A stretch of DNA of 33,784 bases from JAUSNA01 sp964511965 (GTDB taxonomy: Bacteria > Patescibacteriota > Microgenomatia > Levybacterales > GWA1-39-11), in the NCBI GenBank assembly GCA_964511965.1, contig CAZEGF010000025.1:1-33784 (forward strand), written 5' to 3'. The first letter of the stretch is position 1. Every line of letters starts with the position of its first letter. Of this stretch, positions 14,030-23,700 are shown in pieces. Both the position numbers and the translations under genes were made by a program. Under the pieces are notes generated by a model. It was given only the letters and a program-made list of their open reading frames with translations. It was not told the origin of the DNA and did no database searches.

Positions 14030-17000
14030 TCAATTCACTATTAAATAATTGAATTTAATGTCATCCTCAGCTTTTGCATCTACCCCAACGGTAAATGAAC
14101 CTTTCTCATCGTCTTTGCCTTCCTTTTGATCGAGTAGGAATAAGTTCTTAGCGGTCTTTGTTTTTGGTGTAATGAAGATGAATGATGATTCTTTAACCTG
14201 TGAGTTATTAATCTTTACGTGGTCGGTTCCGTGCTTGAGTGTTACCAGGCCTGCTGCAGCTGTAGAATCAACCTCAGTATCTGATACGATTGTTGTGGTC
14301 CCTTGGGCCAATTGTAGCTCGGTACCTGCAACTGTATGAGCTGAAAGAACTCCTGTTACAGAAACATTTTTTCCGAAGGAAACGTCTTCGGCAAAAGTAA
14401 CCTTTCCATCAGTATCAAATCTGATGTGGCCTCCCAAAAAGCTAATGGCACCTTGCTTAAGAGACTGAATCTCAAGGTCTTTTCCTATTGTATTTATAGT
14501 GTTGACGCTCAATGTCATATTGTTACCCACCTGAAGATTGTCAAGAACTGATGCTTGTGCAAATGTAGCTGTGTTAAATACAGCCAAATTAGCAACTGAT
14601 GTAATATCTCCTTCACCACTATTTGTATTGGTCATAGTCAAAAGATTAATGTTGTCCATCTTTTCAAGACGGGATGATATAGATGCCATCTGAGACTGGA
14701 ATTGTTCCTGATTTTGGGCAAGAAGGGTCAAGCGGTCTGAGAAATTGGTTATTGCACTTCCGGTGGCTATTTTGTTTGAAAGTGTTTCAATTGAGTTTGT
14801 AATAATCTCTAGACCCTCAATAGACTCTGCTTTTATTTTCTTTGCAACAAGTAGATCAGTAACAATTTGGGGACTTATAATTTCTTGTGTTGCCTCAACT
14901 CTATCAGTATAAATTTCTTGTCCATTATTCTTTTGTGTTTTTAAGAATCCAAGAATTTCTTGTTGCCTTCTTTCATTTGTCCCCTCCGAAAAGTCAATCC
15001 CCGCAATAGCCGGTAGTTCTTCCTCTCTTAGAGCATACCCGCTATCTTTTATCGAAACTCCAACAGACTGGCCATTATAAGAAGTTAGGTTAACAAATAC
15101 AGTTAGAGTCCCACATCTCGTTACAGGCAAACTACCAGCACCGAACTTCGGACAGTCAACAACTTGTCCTGAGTCTGTTGAAGGATCAAAATCTTCCATA
15201 GCTTGACCAATTACTCTTCCACCAACAGTTGCCTTCATCGCAAATCCAGGAATTGATGCAGATGTCAGATAATCACCTGCATGAATTTCTCCATTTTCAT
15301 TACTGACTTTGACAGGAACACGTCCAACCAATGCAATCGGATAGGAATTTTCAGTGTAGGCTCCAGCAACAAATCCAGGTTGGGTTGATACTACTCCCAT
15401 TGCATTTTGGTCATAAGATGATACTGATCTCTTTGTTTTTTGAGGATGAACCCTATCTAGTGAAACTACTTCTCCAGCCTCAAGTGAATCGTCCGAACTA
15501 TATCGTTCAGCCAAATCAGCACCCCCGGAGTTCCATGCTCCATTATCTGAAGTGTAAGCCTGACCGTCTGCTGAGAATCTGAATGCGTTAAGGCCACCAC
15601 TTGAGAGAGTTAATAATGTTGGATCTTGAATATTTAGGAGTTTCCAATACTGGAGAATTGGTGCCTGAACGGATCGGTAGTATACAACAGCACCACCGGA
15701 ATCTGAAGCTAACCACGCGCGAGTTTTAGATCCCGGCAAATCTTGCAATGTACCTTGTAGATCAAATCTGACTTGCAACCAGCTGTCTCCTGATGTCACC
15801 GATAATGGTGAACCACTTGTTGGAGCATCTTTCCAAGATGCAACTCCAAGAGCTTGTTGTGAGGCAGCAGTTCTATATTTAAGGGTTATACTTCCTTGTC
15901 CGGCATTCTTCCAAAAGATAGAAGAATTTGCGCTTAAATTTGCATTACCAATTTGTTCCGATGTATAAGTTCCCCCCAAATTCCATCCCGCATCTATAAC
16001 TGCAGTGTTTCCTCCAGCTCCACCACAAACAACTACATATTCTCCGGTTTGACGTTGGAAAACATGCGCACCCGCTCCCAATGTACAAGGCAAAGTTGGC
16101 CCAGCAGGTAGTGTTCCTGTTCCAATCTGCGGATCAAATAAAGCAGTCGTATTAAATCCACTACCTCTAGAAATAAGAACTTTACCGTCAGATCTTGGGA
16201 TCATAAATGATCCGGTAACTACCGAAACACCATTTGTTGGCCCTGCAGATGATGAATTTGTTATTGGGTCATAAAAATTTGTAGCTGTTGTAGTTCTAGT
16301 AATAAGCCATCTTCCGGTAGATAATTGCACCGCTGAATCACCAGCACCTGTTGTCGTTGTCATTGCAGGGCCCATCACAAATGCGTTTGTAGCAGGGTCA
16401 TAAACAGTTGCTGATTGCGCAGCAACAGCTCCTCCAAATACAACGGTTCTACCATCTGATCTTTTAATATTTAGTGATCCGGAATTTATTGGTATAGCAC
16501 TATATGGACCCTTCGTAACAGACATAGTGAAAGGATCTAATATATTCGTGTCTGTGGTATTACCACCGTTCATGATGACAATAAATCCATCAGATCTCAC
16601 AAATGAATTTGATCCAGCACCAACATTTCCGATGAGATTCGGACCTGCTATAAAAGTGTTTGCTTGTGGATCAAAGATTGCAGTGCTATTTGTAGTTCCA
16701 CCAAGAACTGTAAAGAATCTTCCATCCGGAAGTAAGAATGAATGTGCACCGGCTCCGGCAGCTGCTGGAAGAGTTGGTCCGGTCGACCAAGTATTTGTAT
16801 CTACATCATAAAATCTTGTTGTTGTAGATCCATTACCTGTAATTGTTAAAAATTGACCATTATTACGCTCAATTGTGTGTGCTCCGGCTCCGACAGTTGC
16901 CCCAAGATTTGCAGAAGCAGAAGCTATAATAAATCCAGCAGAAGCAGTTGCAGTTGGGAAATTACGAAGTGTCGCAAGGGACAGTCTATTTGAATTATCA

Positions 17001-20000
17001 GTAACAACTCCCTCTAGTGTTGCTGAGCCTGTAGCAAAATTACGACCAAATGCAGGATCTCCAGCACCTGTTGGATCACCATAACTAACGATAGGATTTT
17101 GAATCCTCATACTAAACACCGCTGGCTGGATAAGCGAACGTCTTAAAAATGTCCCTCCTTCTGCTTGATATATATTTGATTGATTTATATATCCTGTTAC
17201 TGCAGTTGGGTTTGATCTAATGGGTGTTGTAAATGAAACTTGTATCTTAGCGTATTGGGCATTTCCAACGGCTCTTATAATATCTCCGCTATCTTGCAGA
17301 CTCCTGTACTGATTCGAGGCTAATACTGAAGTGTTTTCTCCTGTTTTAACCGCAAAATTTATAGTCTCAGCATCAATTCTTGCATTGTTATTTGCAGATT
17401 GGGGATTTGCAGACCATATCATTGCAGAGTACGTGGAAATCTTTGTGTTATTTATATCCTCAGAGGTCCAAGTACCTGTTGTATTCCAACCTGCATCGTA
17501 AATAGTTGTAAGTTGAGCACCATTACCATGTACAACATAATATTTACCATCAGGTCTTTGGAATGTAGCAGATCCCACTCCTGCTCCTGTTGCTCCTTGA
17601 AGCCCATTTGCACCGGTTAACTGGGAAAATGTTCCATTTGCTCCTGAAGTTGGATCAAAGAGTTGTAGATTTTTGCTCGTTCCTCCAACAACAACGATCC
17701 ATTTACCGTCAGATCTTTGGAATGAGTGTGCTCCTGCACCTAAGGTATCAGTTGCTAAAGTTGAACCAGCCGCAAACGTTCCACTTGCTGGATTGTATAT
17801 TTGCGTATTTCCTGAACCTCCAACAAGGACCATAAAGCGGCCATCCGGAAGCTGTATAACATGTGTACCTGCTACCGGTGTACCGGTAGTAAGTGCGGGT
17901 CCGGTAGAAAACGTTCCTCCGCTTACACCACCGGTTGTGCTTGCTGGATTATAAACGACGGTTGAAGTAGAATTCCCTACTCCAATTATCCACTTTCCAT
18001 CCGGTCTTTGGAATGCAAAGGAACCGGCAACAATATTTGTTCCGGTAGCAGGACCTCCCTGGAATGTGTTAAGAGTTGGGTCATAAATACTGGTACTTTG
18101 ACTAGTGTTTCCATGTATAAGAAGTACTTTACCGTCACTTCTTCTTATGACTTGCGATCCAGCTCCAACTGCAAAAGGAAGCGTAGGTCCAACAACAACA
18201 CTACCAATATTAGGCATAGCTCCTGCTGAATAAACAGTAGTTGAAGTTGCAGCACCACCATGTATGATAATGAATGCACCATCTGCTCTTTGAAATGCTG
18301 TCGCACCTGCCCCAAGACTTACAGCTCCGGAAGTCACAGGACCGGTAGCCCATGTGTCAACGATTGGATCATAAATTCTACTTGTTGAAGCACCTCCCTG
18401 ATAAATGACGAATTTTTTATCGGCTCTTTGGAAAATAACACTTCCGGTAGTAATATTTCCTCCGGTACTCTGGCCTGCTGCCGGAGCTGTTAGAGTTGCA
18501 CCTGCTCCTATAAGATCTGTCACTAGTTTTAATTGATTTCCTGATGTTGTAACAGTATTAACTCCGTCATTTGTAGAAATTGAAGAACCACCTTGAGTAA
18601 AGTCTGATGTAGTTTGTTTTACGATATCATCTGTTGTCGTGTTATTGCCGATCTTAACAGACCCCTGTACTTCAAGTTTGTATCCATTATTCCCGGAATT
18701 TCCAATTGTGACATTACCATTTTGAAATACAGTAAAGCGAGTTAAACCTGATGAAGAAGCTGTGAGTAAATCCCCTTTTCCGCTATTATCAACAACAAGC
18801 CCAGCATATGAAGATGTAGCAGCAACAGATGCTACAGGGTTGGTTCCCTCAGCTGCAGCCCCATACAAATGGAAATTTGCAGATGAGGTTGAAGTCCCAC
18901 CCCACAACATATCAAGAGTTGTATTAACAGGAACTAATGTTCCTTGTGTTGAAATTAGATTCCACCAACCAACTCCTCCCGCAGCACATCCTCCCCAGGA
19001 GGCTCCCGTTCCAACACCATTTGACATGAGACACTGACCTAAAGATCCTTCGCTATTTCCCAGTTTTATTCCACCGGAGTTAGTGACTGTAAATCTTGAA
19101 ACACCAGAAGAACTAGCTGTTAATATATCCTGATTGTTACTTGTTGAACTTAGAATTGTTAAAGCCTTCCCGCCAAAATCGCCGCTAACAAAAAGATTTC
19201 CATACCATCCTCCAATTGGAGATGGGCCAATACCAACTGTCCCCTTTCCGATATTATTTAATGGAGCAAATAATATGGCGCCTGTCGTATTTCCACCTAT
19301 TGTAAGCGTGTTGTTTCTCACAGTCTGTAACGATCCATCTCCACCCATTACCAATGCTGTTGTTGCGCCATTTTGAGCTGAAATCGAAGCAGTTGGAACT
19401 CCAGATGTTGCCAAACCAAGAACTGCAAACTTTGCGGAATTTGTAGCAACACCACCTAGTAGAAAATCTTCGGTATTGTTAATCTGACTTATAGTTCCAA
19501 ATATTGCTGATTCAACCAATGGTGAAGAAACAGCTGTTCCGCCACCATCTGAAGCACAAGTTAAAACTCCTCCAGCTGTTGTAGTCAATTTTCCTCCGCT
19601 TCCAGACCCAGAACAGTCAAATCCGGGAAGAGTTACAACTTGTCCAGTTTTACCAATAATTAAATTCCCTGTTGAACCATTTCCAATGGTAAGTGTTTGG
19701 TTACGTGTACTTTGGATATTGCCGACTCCATCTAAAGTAAAGCCTGCAGAGGACGATGCTGTGCCATCGCTTTTTATGACAAACCTTGTCGTTGCACCGG
19801 ATGAAGCAGCAAAAATATCACCTGTTCCATTATTGTTGATAAGAAGTGCAGCAAATGAGGTTATTCCAGAGAATGAAGCGATAGATGACGTTCCTCCCCC
19901 ACTTTGTCCTCTTACATCAAAAGTTGCTAGGGGGGATGTTGTATTTATGCCGATTCTACCAGTTCCATTGGGACTTACTGAAAGATTTTCGTTTGATCCC

Positions 20001-20749
20001 GTCGTTATATCAGACGTTACTCCGGAAAACGTTACAGTTGATGTAAACGACTTGTTAGAGAGATTTTCAATACCGGCAAGGGTTGCCAAAGTTCCAGTTG
20101 TTGGAAGTGTAACGTTTGTCGCACCACCCAGAGTTAAAGTCAGATCTTGGGCACTCGTAGTAAATGCACCTCCAAATTGAACGGTTTTTGAATTTGGAAT
20201 GGTGAGAGTTCCTGTTGTATTAGTGACCGTAAGACCTGCTACTGTTTCTGCATTTATTGCGTATGGTACGGCAGCAAATCTAACTCTTGGGGTCATTTCC
20301 CCATCCGAGTTGAAATTAATCCCTAGATACAAATTGTCCGTATTAAAGTCAACTCCGGCCGAAGCAAATGTGGTAACAGATCCCAATGAAACACGGAATA
20401 TACCCGCAGTTACTTGTACATTATTCTGGGTCTCTGTCCATGGATTGGCACCCCCTGATGATGCATCATAAAGTTTGAAAACAAAAGTGTATTGACCATC
20501 AGCAACATTGGTTCCATCTTTGTTAACGACTTTTCCTTGAAAGTTGATAGTTCTGTTAATTCCAGTTGCAGCATAAGCATTTTTTGTATTCATAAGTTCA
20601 AATATAAGCCCAATTACCAATACGAAACATATACTGAAAAAGACGATACGCTTTGGTGCTGATACATAAGCGATAAGGCTTCTTCCTTTTGCCCTTTCAA
20701 ACCGGTTAGACGTTGTTTTATTTATTGTTGAAAGGACAGTTTGTTTCAT
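14030..20749 (-). CDS. Giant surface protein with two seven-repeat kelch-like propellers
   Basis: 2239 residues. There is an N-terminal membrane segment (about 31-58). A conserved head follows (62-170, INFQGKVVN...VFKLYDASSGG...NFNSDGEMTPRVRFAAVPYA). Next come fibre-like Gly/Ser/Thr-rich repeats to about 750. Seven kelch-like repeats (about 760-1093; each R-x-DGK-(x)n-GG-(x)n-IYDP...GP) are closed by DAGWN, a jelly-roll-like stretch follows, then seven more repeats (about 1281-1596) with the same DAGWN closure and another sandwich. A tail domain (about 1746-1850; DLAERYSSDD...GRVPVKVSNENGEIHAGDYL), a coiled coil (about 1953-2036) and a beta tail end it. It probably forms an adhesin or fibre. 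The start is 3 nt after the paralogue's stop. Confidence 0.85.
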   Translation of the reverse strand: MKQTVLSTINKTTSNRFERAKGRSLIAYVSAPKRIVFFSICFVLVIGLIFELMNTKNAYAATGINRTINFQGKVVNKDGTNVADGQYTFVFKLYDASSGGANPWTETQNNVQVTAGIFRVSLGSVTTFASAGVDFNTDNLYLGINFNSDGEMTPRVRFAAVPYAINAETVAGLTVTNTTGTLTIPNSKTVQFGGAFTTSAQDLTLTLGGATNVTLPTTGTLATLAGIENLSNKSFTSTVTFSGVTSDITTGSNENLSVSPNGTGRIGINTTSPLATFDVRGQSGGGTSSIASFSGITSFAALLINNNGTGDIFAASSGATTRFVIKSDGTASSSAGFTLDGVGNIQSTRNQTLTIGNGSTGNLIIGKTGQVVTLPGFDCSGSGSGGKLTTTAGGVLTCASDGGGTAVSSPLVESAIFGTISQINNTEDFLLGGVATNSAKFAVLGLATSGVPTASISAQNGATTALVMGGDGSLQTVRNNTLTIGGNTTGAILFAPLNNIGKGTVGIGPSPIGGWYGNLFVSGDFGGKALTILSSTSNNQDILTASSSGVSRFTVTNSGGIKLGNSEGSLGQCLMSNGVGTGASWGGCAAGGVGWWNLISTQGTLVPVNTTLDMLWGGTSTSSANFHLYGAAAEGTNPVASVAATSSYAGLVVDNSGKGDLLTASSSGLTRFTVFQNGNVTIGNSGNNGYKLEVQGSVKIGNNTTTDDIVKQTTSDFTQGGSSISTNDGVNTVTTSGNQLKLVTDLIGAGATLTAPAAGQSTGGNITTGSVIFQRADKKFVIYQGGASTSRIYDPIVDTWATGPVTSGAVSLGAGATAFQRADGAFIIIHGGAATSTTVYSAGAMPNIGSVVVGPTLPFAVGAGSQVIRRSDGKVLLIHGNTSQSTSIYDPTLNTFQGGPATGTNIVAGSFAFQRPDGKWIIGVGNSTSTVVYNPASTTGGVSGGTFSTGPALTTGTPVAGTHVIQLPDGRFMVLVGGSGNTQIYNPASGTFAAGSTLATDTLGAGAHSFQRSDGKWIVVVGGTSKNLQLFDPTSGANGTFSQLTGANGLQGATGAGVGSATFQRPDGKYYVVHGNGAQLTTIYDAGWNTTGTWTSEDINNTKISTYSAMIWSANPQSANNNARIDAETINFAVKTGENTSVLASNQYRSLQDSGDIIRAVGNAQYAKIQVSFTTPIRSNPTAVTGYINQSNIYQAEGGTFLRRSLIQPAVFSMRIQNPIVSYGDPTGAGDPAFGRNFATGSATLEGVVTDNSNRLSLATLRNFPTATASAGFIIASASANLGATVGAGAHTIERNNGQFLTITGNGSTTTRFYDVDTNTWSTGPTLPAAAGAGAHSFLLPDGRFFTVLGGTTNSTAIFDPQANTFIAGPNLIGNVGAGSNSFVRSDGFIVIMNGGNTTDTNILDPFTMSVTKGPYSAIPINSGSLNIKRSDGRTVVFGGAVAAQSATVYDPATNAFVMGPAMTTTTGAGDSAVQLSTGRWLITRTTTATNFYDPITNSSSAGPTNGVSVVTGSFMIPRSDGKVLISRGSGFNTTALFDPQIGTGTLPAGPTLPCTLGAGAHVFQRQTGEYVVVCGGAGGNTAVIDAGWNLGGTYTSEQIGNANLSANSSIFWKNAGQGSITLKYRTAASQQALGVASWKDAPTSGSPLSVTSGDSWLQVRFDLQGTLQDLPGSKTRAWLASDSGGAVVYYRSVQAPILQYWKLLNIQDPTLLTLSSGGLNAFRFSADGQAYTSDNGAWNSGGADLAERYSSDDSLEAGEVVSLDRVHPQKTKRSVSSYDQNAMGVVSTQPGFVAGAYTENSYPIALVGRVPVKVSNENGEIHAGDYLTSASIPGFAMKATVGGRVIGQAMEDFDPSTDSGQVVDCPKFGAGSLPVTRCGTLTVFVNLTSYNGQSVGVSIKDSGYALREEELPAIAGIDFSEGTNERRQQEILGFLKTQKNNGQEIYTDRVEATQEIISPQIVTDLLVAKKIKAESIEGLEIITNSIETLSNKIATGSAITNFSDRLTLLAQNQEQFQSQMASISSRLEKMDNINLLTMTNTNSGEGDITSVANLAVFNTATFAQASVLDNLQVGNNMTLSVNTINTIGKDLEIQSLKQGAISFLGGHIRFDTDGKVTFAEDVSFGKNVSVTGVLSAHTVAGTELQLAQGTTTIVSDTEVDSTAAAGLVTLKHGTDHVKINNSQVKESSFIFITPKTKTAKNLFLLDQKEGKDDEKGSFTVGVDAKAEDDIKFNYLIVN

Positions 20750-20752
20750 AAT

Positions 20753-23700
20753 TTAATTTCGTAAATTAACAATTAGAAAATTAACTTCTACTTTTTTCTG
20801 TGTACTTTTACCAATACTAAAAGTGGCCATTCCTGCACTCTGGCTACTTATATATATAGGAGCGTCAATTTCGGTACGAGGCGTTAAATATAAAAGTGTA
20901 TTTTTCCCGATTAGAAGATCTTTTAAGGTTAGTGGCTTACCCTCTAGAACTGTAATTACACCAGCCGATGCACTTGAAACGGCTAAAGAGTCAGATTCAT
21001 AAGTAACTTGCTGATAATCTGTAGCAAATGCGTGAGCTTTAATCTCGCCGTTCACAGTAACGTCTTTTTGAAAAGAAGCAGTTCCTGCTACTTGGATATT
21101 GCCAGCTGTGTCAAAGACTATTTTTTTATTAAGAAATGATATATCTCCTTGAGCAAAAGGTTGGATTTCAAGTAATCCTAGGTTGTTAATACCATTTTCA
21201 GTAAGACTTAATGAATTGATAGATAGACTATCAGTTAGTGCTAACTGTCCAAACGTAACAGGTCCGAAAGAAGTAAGTCCAGCCTCAAAGTTCGCTGATT
21301 CAGTGGAGTTATAACTATTATTATTGAATGAAAGCTTATTGAAGCCATCAATTTGTGTTTCCAGAGTATTAACTCTATTTGATAATCCCAGTATTTGCTT
21401 AGATAATTCTGAAGATTGTGAGGATATGACATTACTATAACTAAGACCATTTATAGAATCTAAAAGGTTAACTGTATTTTCTTGTGGAGAAAAATAACCA
21501 TTATTTATAAAGGCAGTGACAACTCCATCATCAGTTGCTGAAGTTAATGCTTGCCCGATGCTTCGTCCCGGATTAACCGCTTTCATTGCTATTCCCGGTA
21601 TTGAAGAAGCTGTGAGATAATCTCCCGCATTTATTTGACCAGATTCGGTAGACACCCTAACAGGAACTCTTCCAGATAAGGCAAGAAATACGGGCTTTCC
21701 TAAATTTGAAGATCCATCACCAATCACAAGTCCTGGTTGGGTTGAAACAATCCCGAGAACATTTTTGTCATGAACTCCACTTGATTTTTTAACTAAACCA
21801 GAAGATGATGGGTCAAGAGATACAACATTTCCAGGTTGGATATCGTAATCTTTTGTATAATACACCTCAGCCAAATCTGCTCCTGTTGCCTTGTATGCAA
21901 CTACATAACTTCCCTTTTTAATTGTTAAACTTGTTCCTAATCCAGCTGTATTTTCGGCAAACTGAAGCTTTATAGTTCCGCCACTTCCATTATCTGTAAC
22001 TGCTCCCTGTATATACACTTGGAATGGTGCCGCCCCGGCATTAATAGCTGAATCGACCAAAGTTCCTGGTGTGGTACAGTCTGTAGTTGTAGCCTGAGGA
22101 AAAGCTGCCCCTGCTGTTTCAGCTCCGGATTGGGTAACATCACATGCTGAGGCAGTTGGCGCTAATATTGCAGCTTTCCAATCAGGTGTTGCACTGTTGT
22201 TGTTTGAAGCTAGTATAAAATACTGAAATATCCATGTCTCACCAGCCCCCATTGTTACCTGCAAGGCTGTTTCATCAGTAAGAGTTGTGCTATTGGTTAC
22301 AGACTGATCAGCACTTTTAGCATATTGTTGTTTATTTACATCAGCTCCACAATTTTGCCAGCCACCCGACTTATAACAGCGAAATGCACCCAAAGATGAA
22401 TTGTAATACATAGCTCCATCGACTCCACTAGGATCAGAGGAATTGTCATTTTTTGTATCTAAAACTAATAAATTCGGCGTCGTTGATCCACCTGTACCTA
22501 TCTGAATATTGCCTGTTTTTTGATCACCTAATTGTAAATTTTGTTTTGCTGTTGTAGCTATTAGTCCTGTCGCAGAAACATATGTTGAACCGGTTGTGGC
22601 AGAGATACTAGCAGTTCCATCATTTTCAATTCTAAAACGGGTATACCCTGAACTTGATGCTGTGAAGAGGTCACCCAGTCCTTCGTTATTTATTGCAAGT
22701 AAAGTATTTGAAGTTGAACCTGAAATCGAAGCAACAGGATTAGTTCCACCTGAACCTAAAATATCCAGTGTTGCATGTGGATAGCTTGTTCCTATCCCAA
22801 TATAAGTGTCTCCATCTGAATTAAAAATAATATTTCCAGATCCATTTGAGGAAAGGACTAAGTCTTGATTTGATGTATTTGTACCAATTCCCCCATCAAT
22901 ACTCAAACCTGCAGAAAAATTCCAAATTCCTGTTGCGGATTCATTCTGATTTAGCATTCCCACTTGATTACCAATTCGAACCCGAGCTACATTGGAACCC
23001 TCATCTGTAATAATAAATTCATCAGATGATGTTGAAGCAGGTCCAAACTCTACAACTGCAACTGCAGATACAGCCGGTGATGAATCAGTTTCTCTAACAG
23101 TGATAGATGAACCTCCACCACCCCCTTGGTCCGTTCCACAAGAAAATCTATTTGTAGAAGCACTCCACAATAATTTTGCGGTGGTTGGACTATTACAGTC
23201 TGATAATCCACCCCCAAAAACACCCATTGTATCATCGATATGAAGTGGTGACTGAATATAAACTTCCCCAGAGTCTCCCCCACCCAATGTCAACGATTGA
23301 GCATTAGAGGTTCTCAATATTCCATCTGCATTTAAAGATAATGAATTTCCGGTTATAGCAGAAATTGAAGCTGTTGGAGTTCCGGAACTTACATTAAAGA
23401 AAGCAAATCTCGCATCATCAGTAGCCACACCTCCTACAAATAAATCGAGTGTGCTATTGATTGGATAAATCGTTCCATAGTTCTCAGACAAAACCCAATT
23501 TGAAGATCCTGACCCACCTCCACCACTAATATCATCACCACAAACAAGAGTTCCGTTTGAAGTTGTAGTTATCTTTCCAGAATTATTAAGAGAAGAACAG
23601 TTTAACCCAGGAAGGACAACACTATTTCCTGACTGCCCAAGAATCACGTCGCCAGATGTTCCAGAACCGATAAATAATGAGTTCTTGCGTGTTGTTTCAA

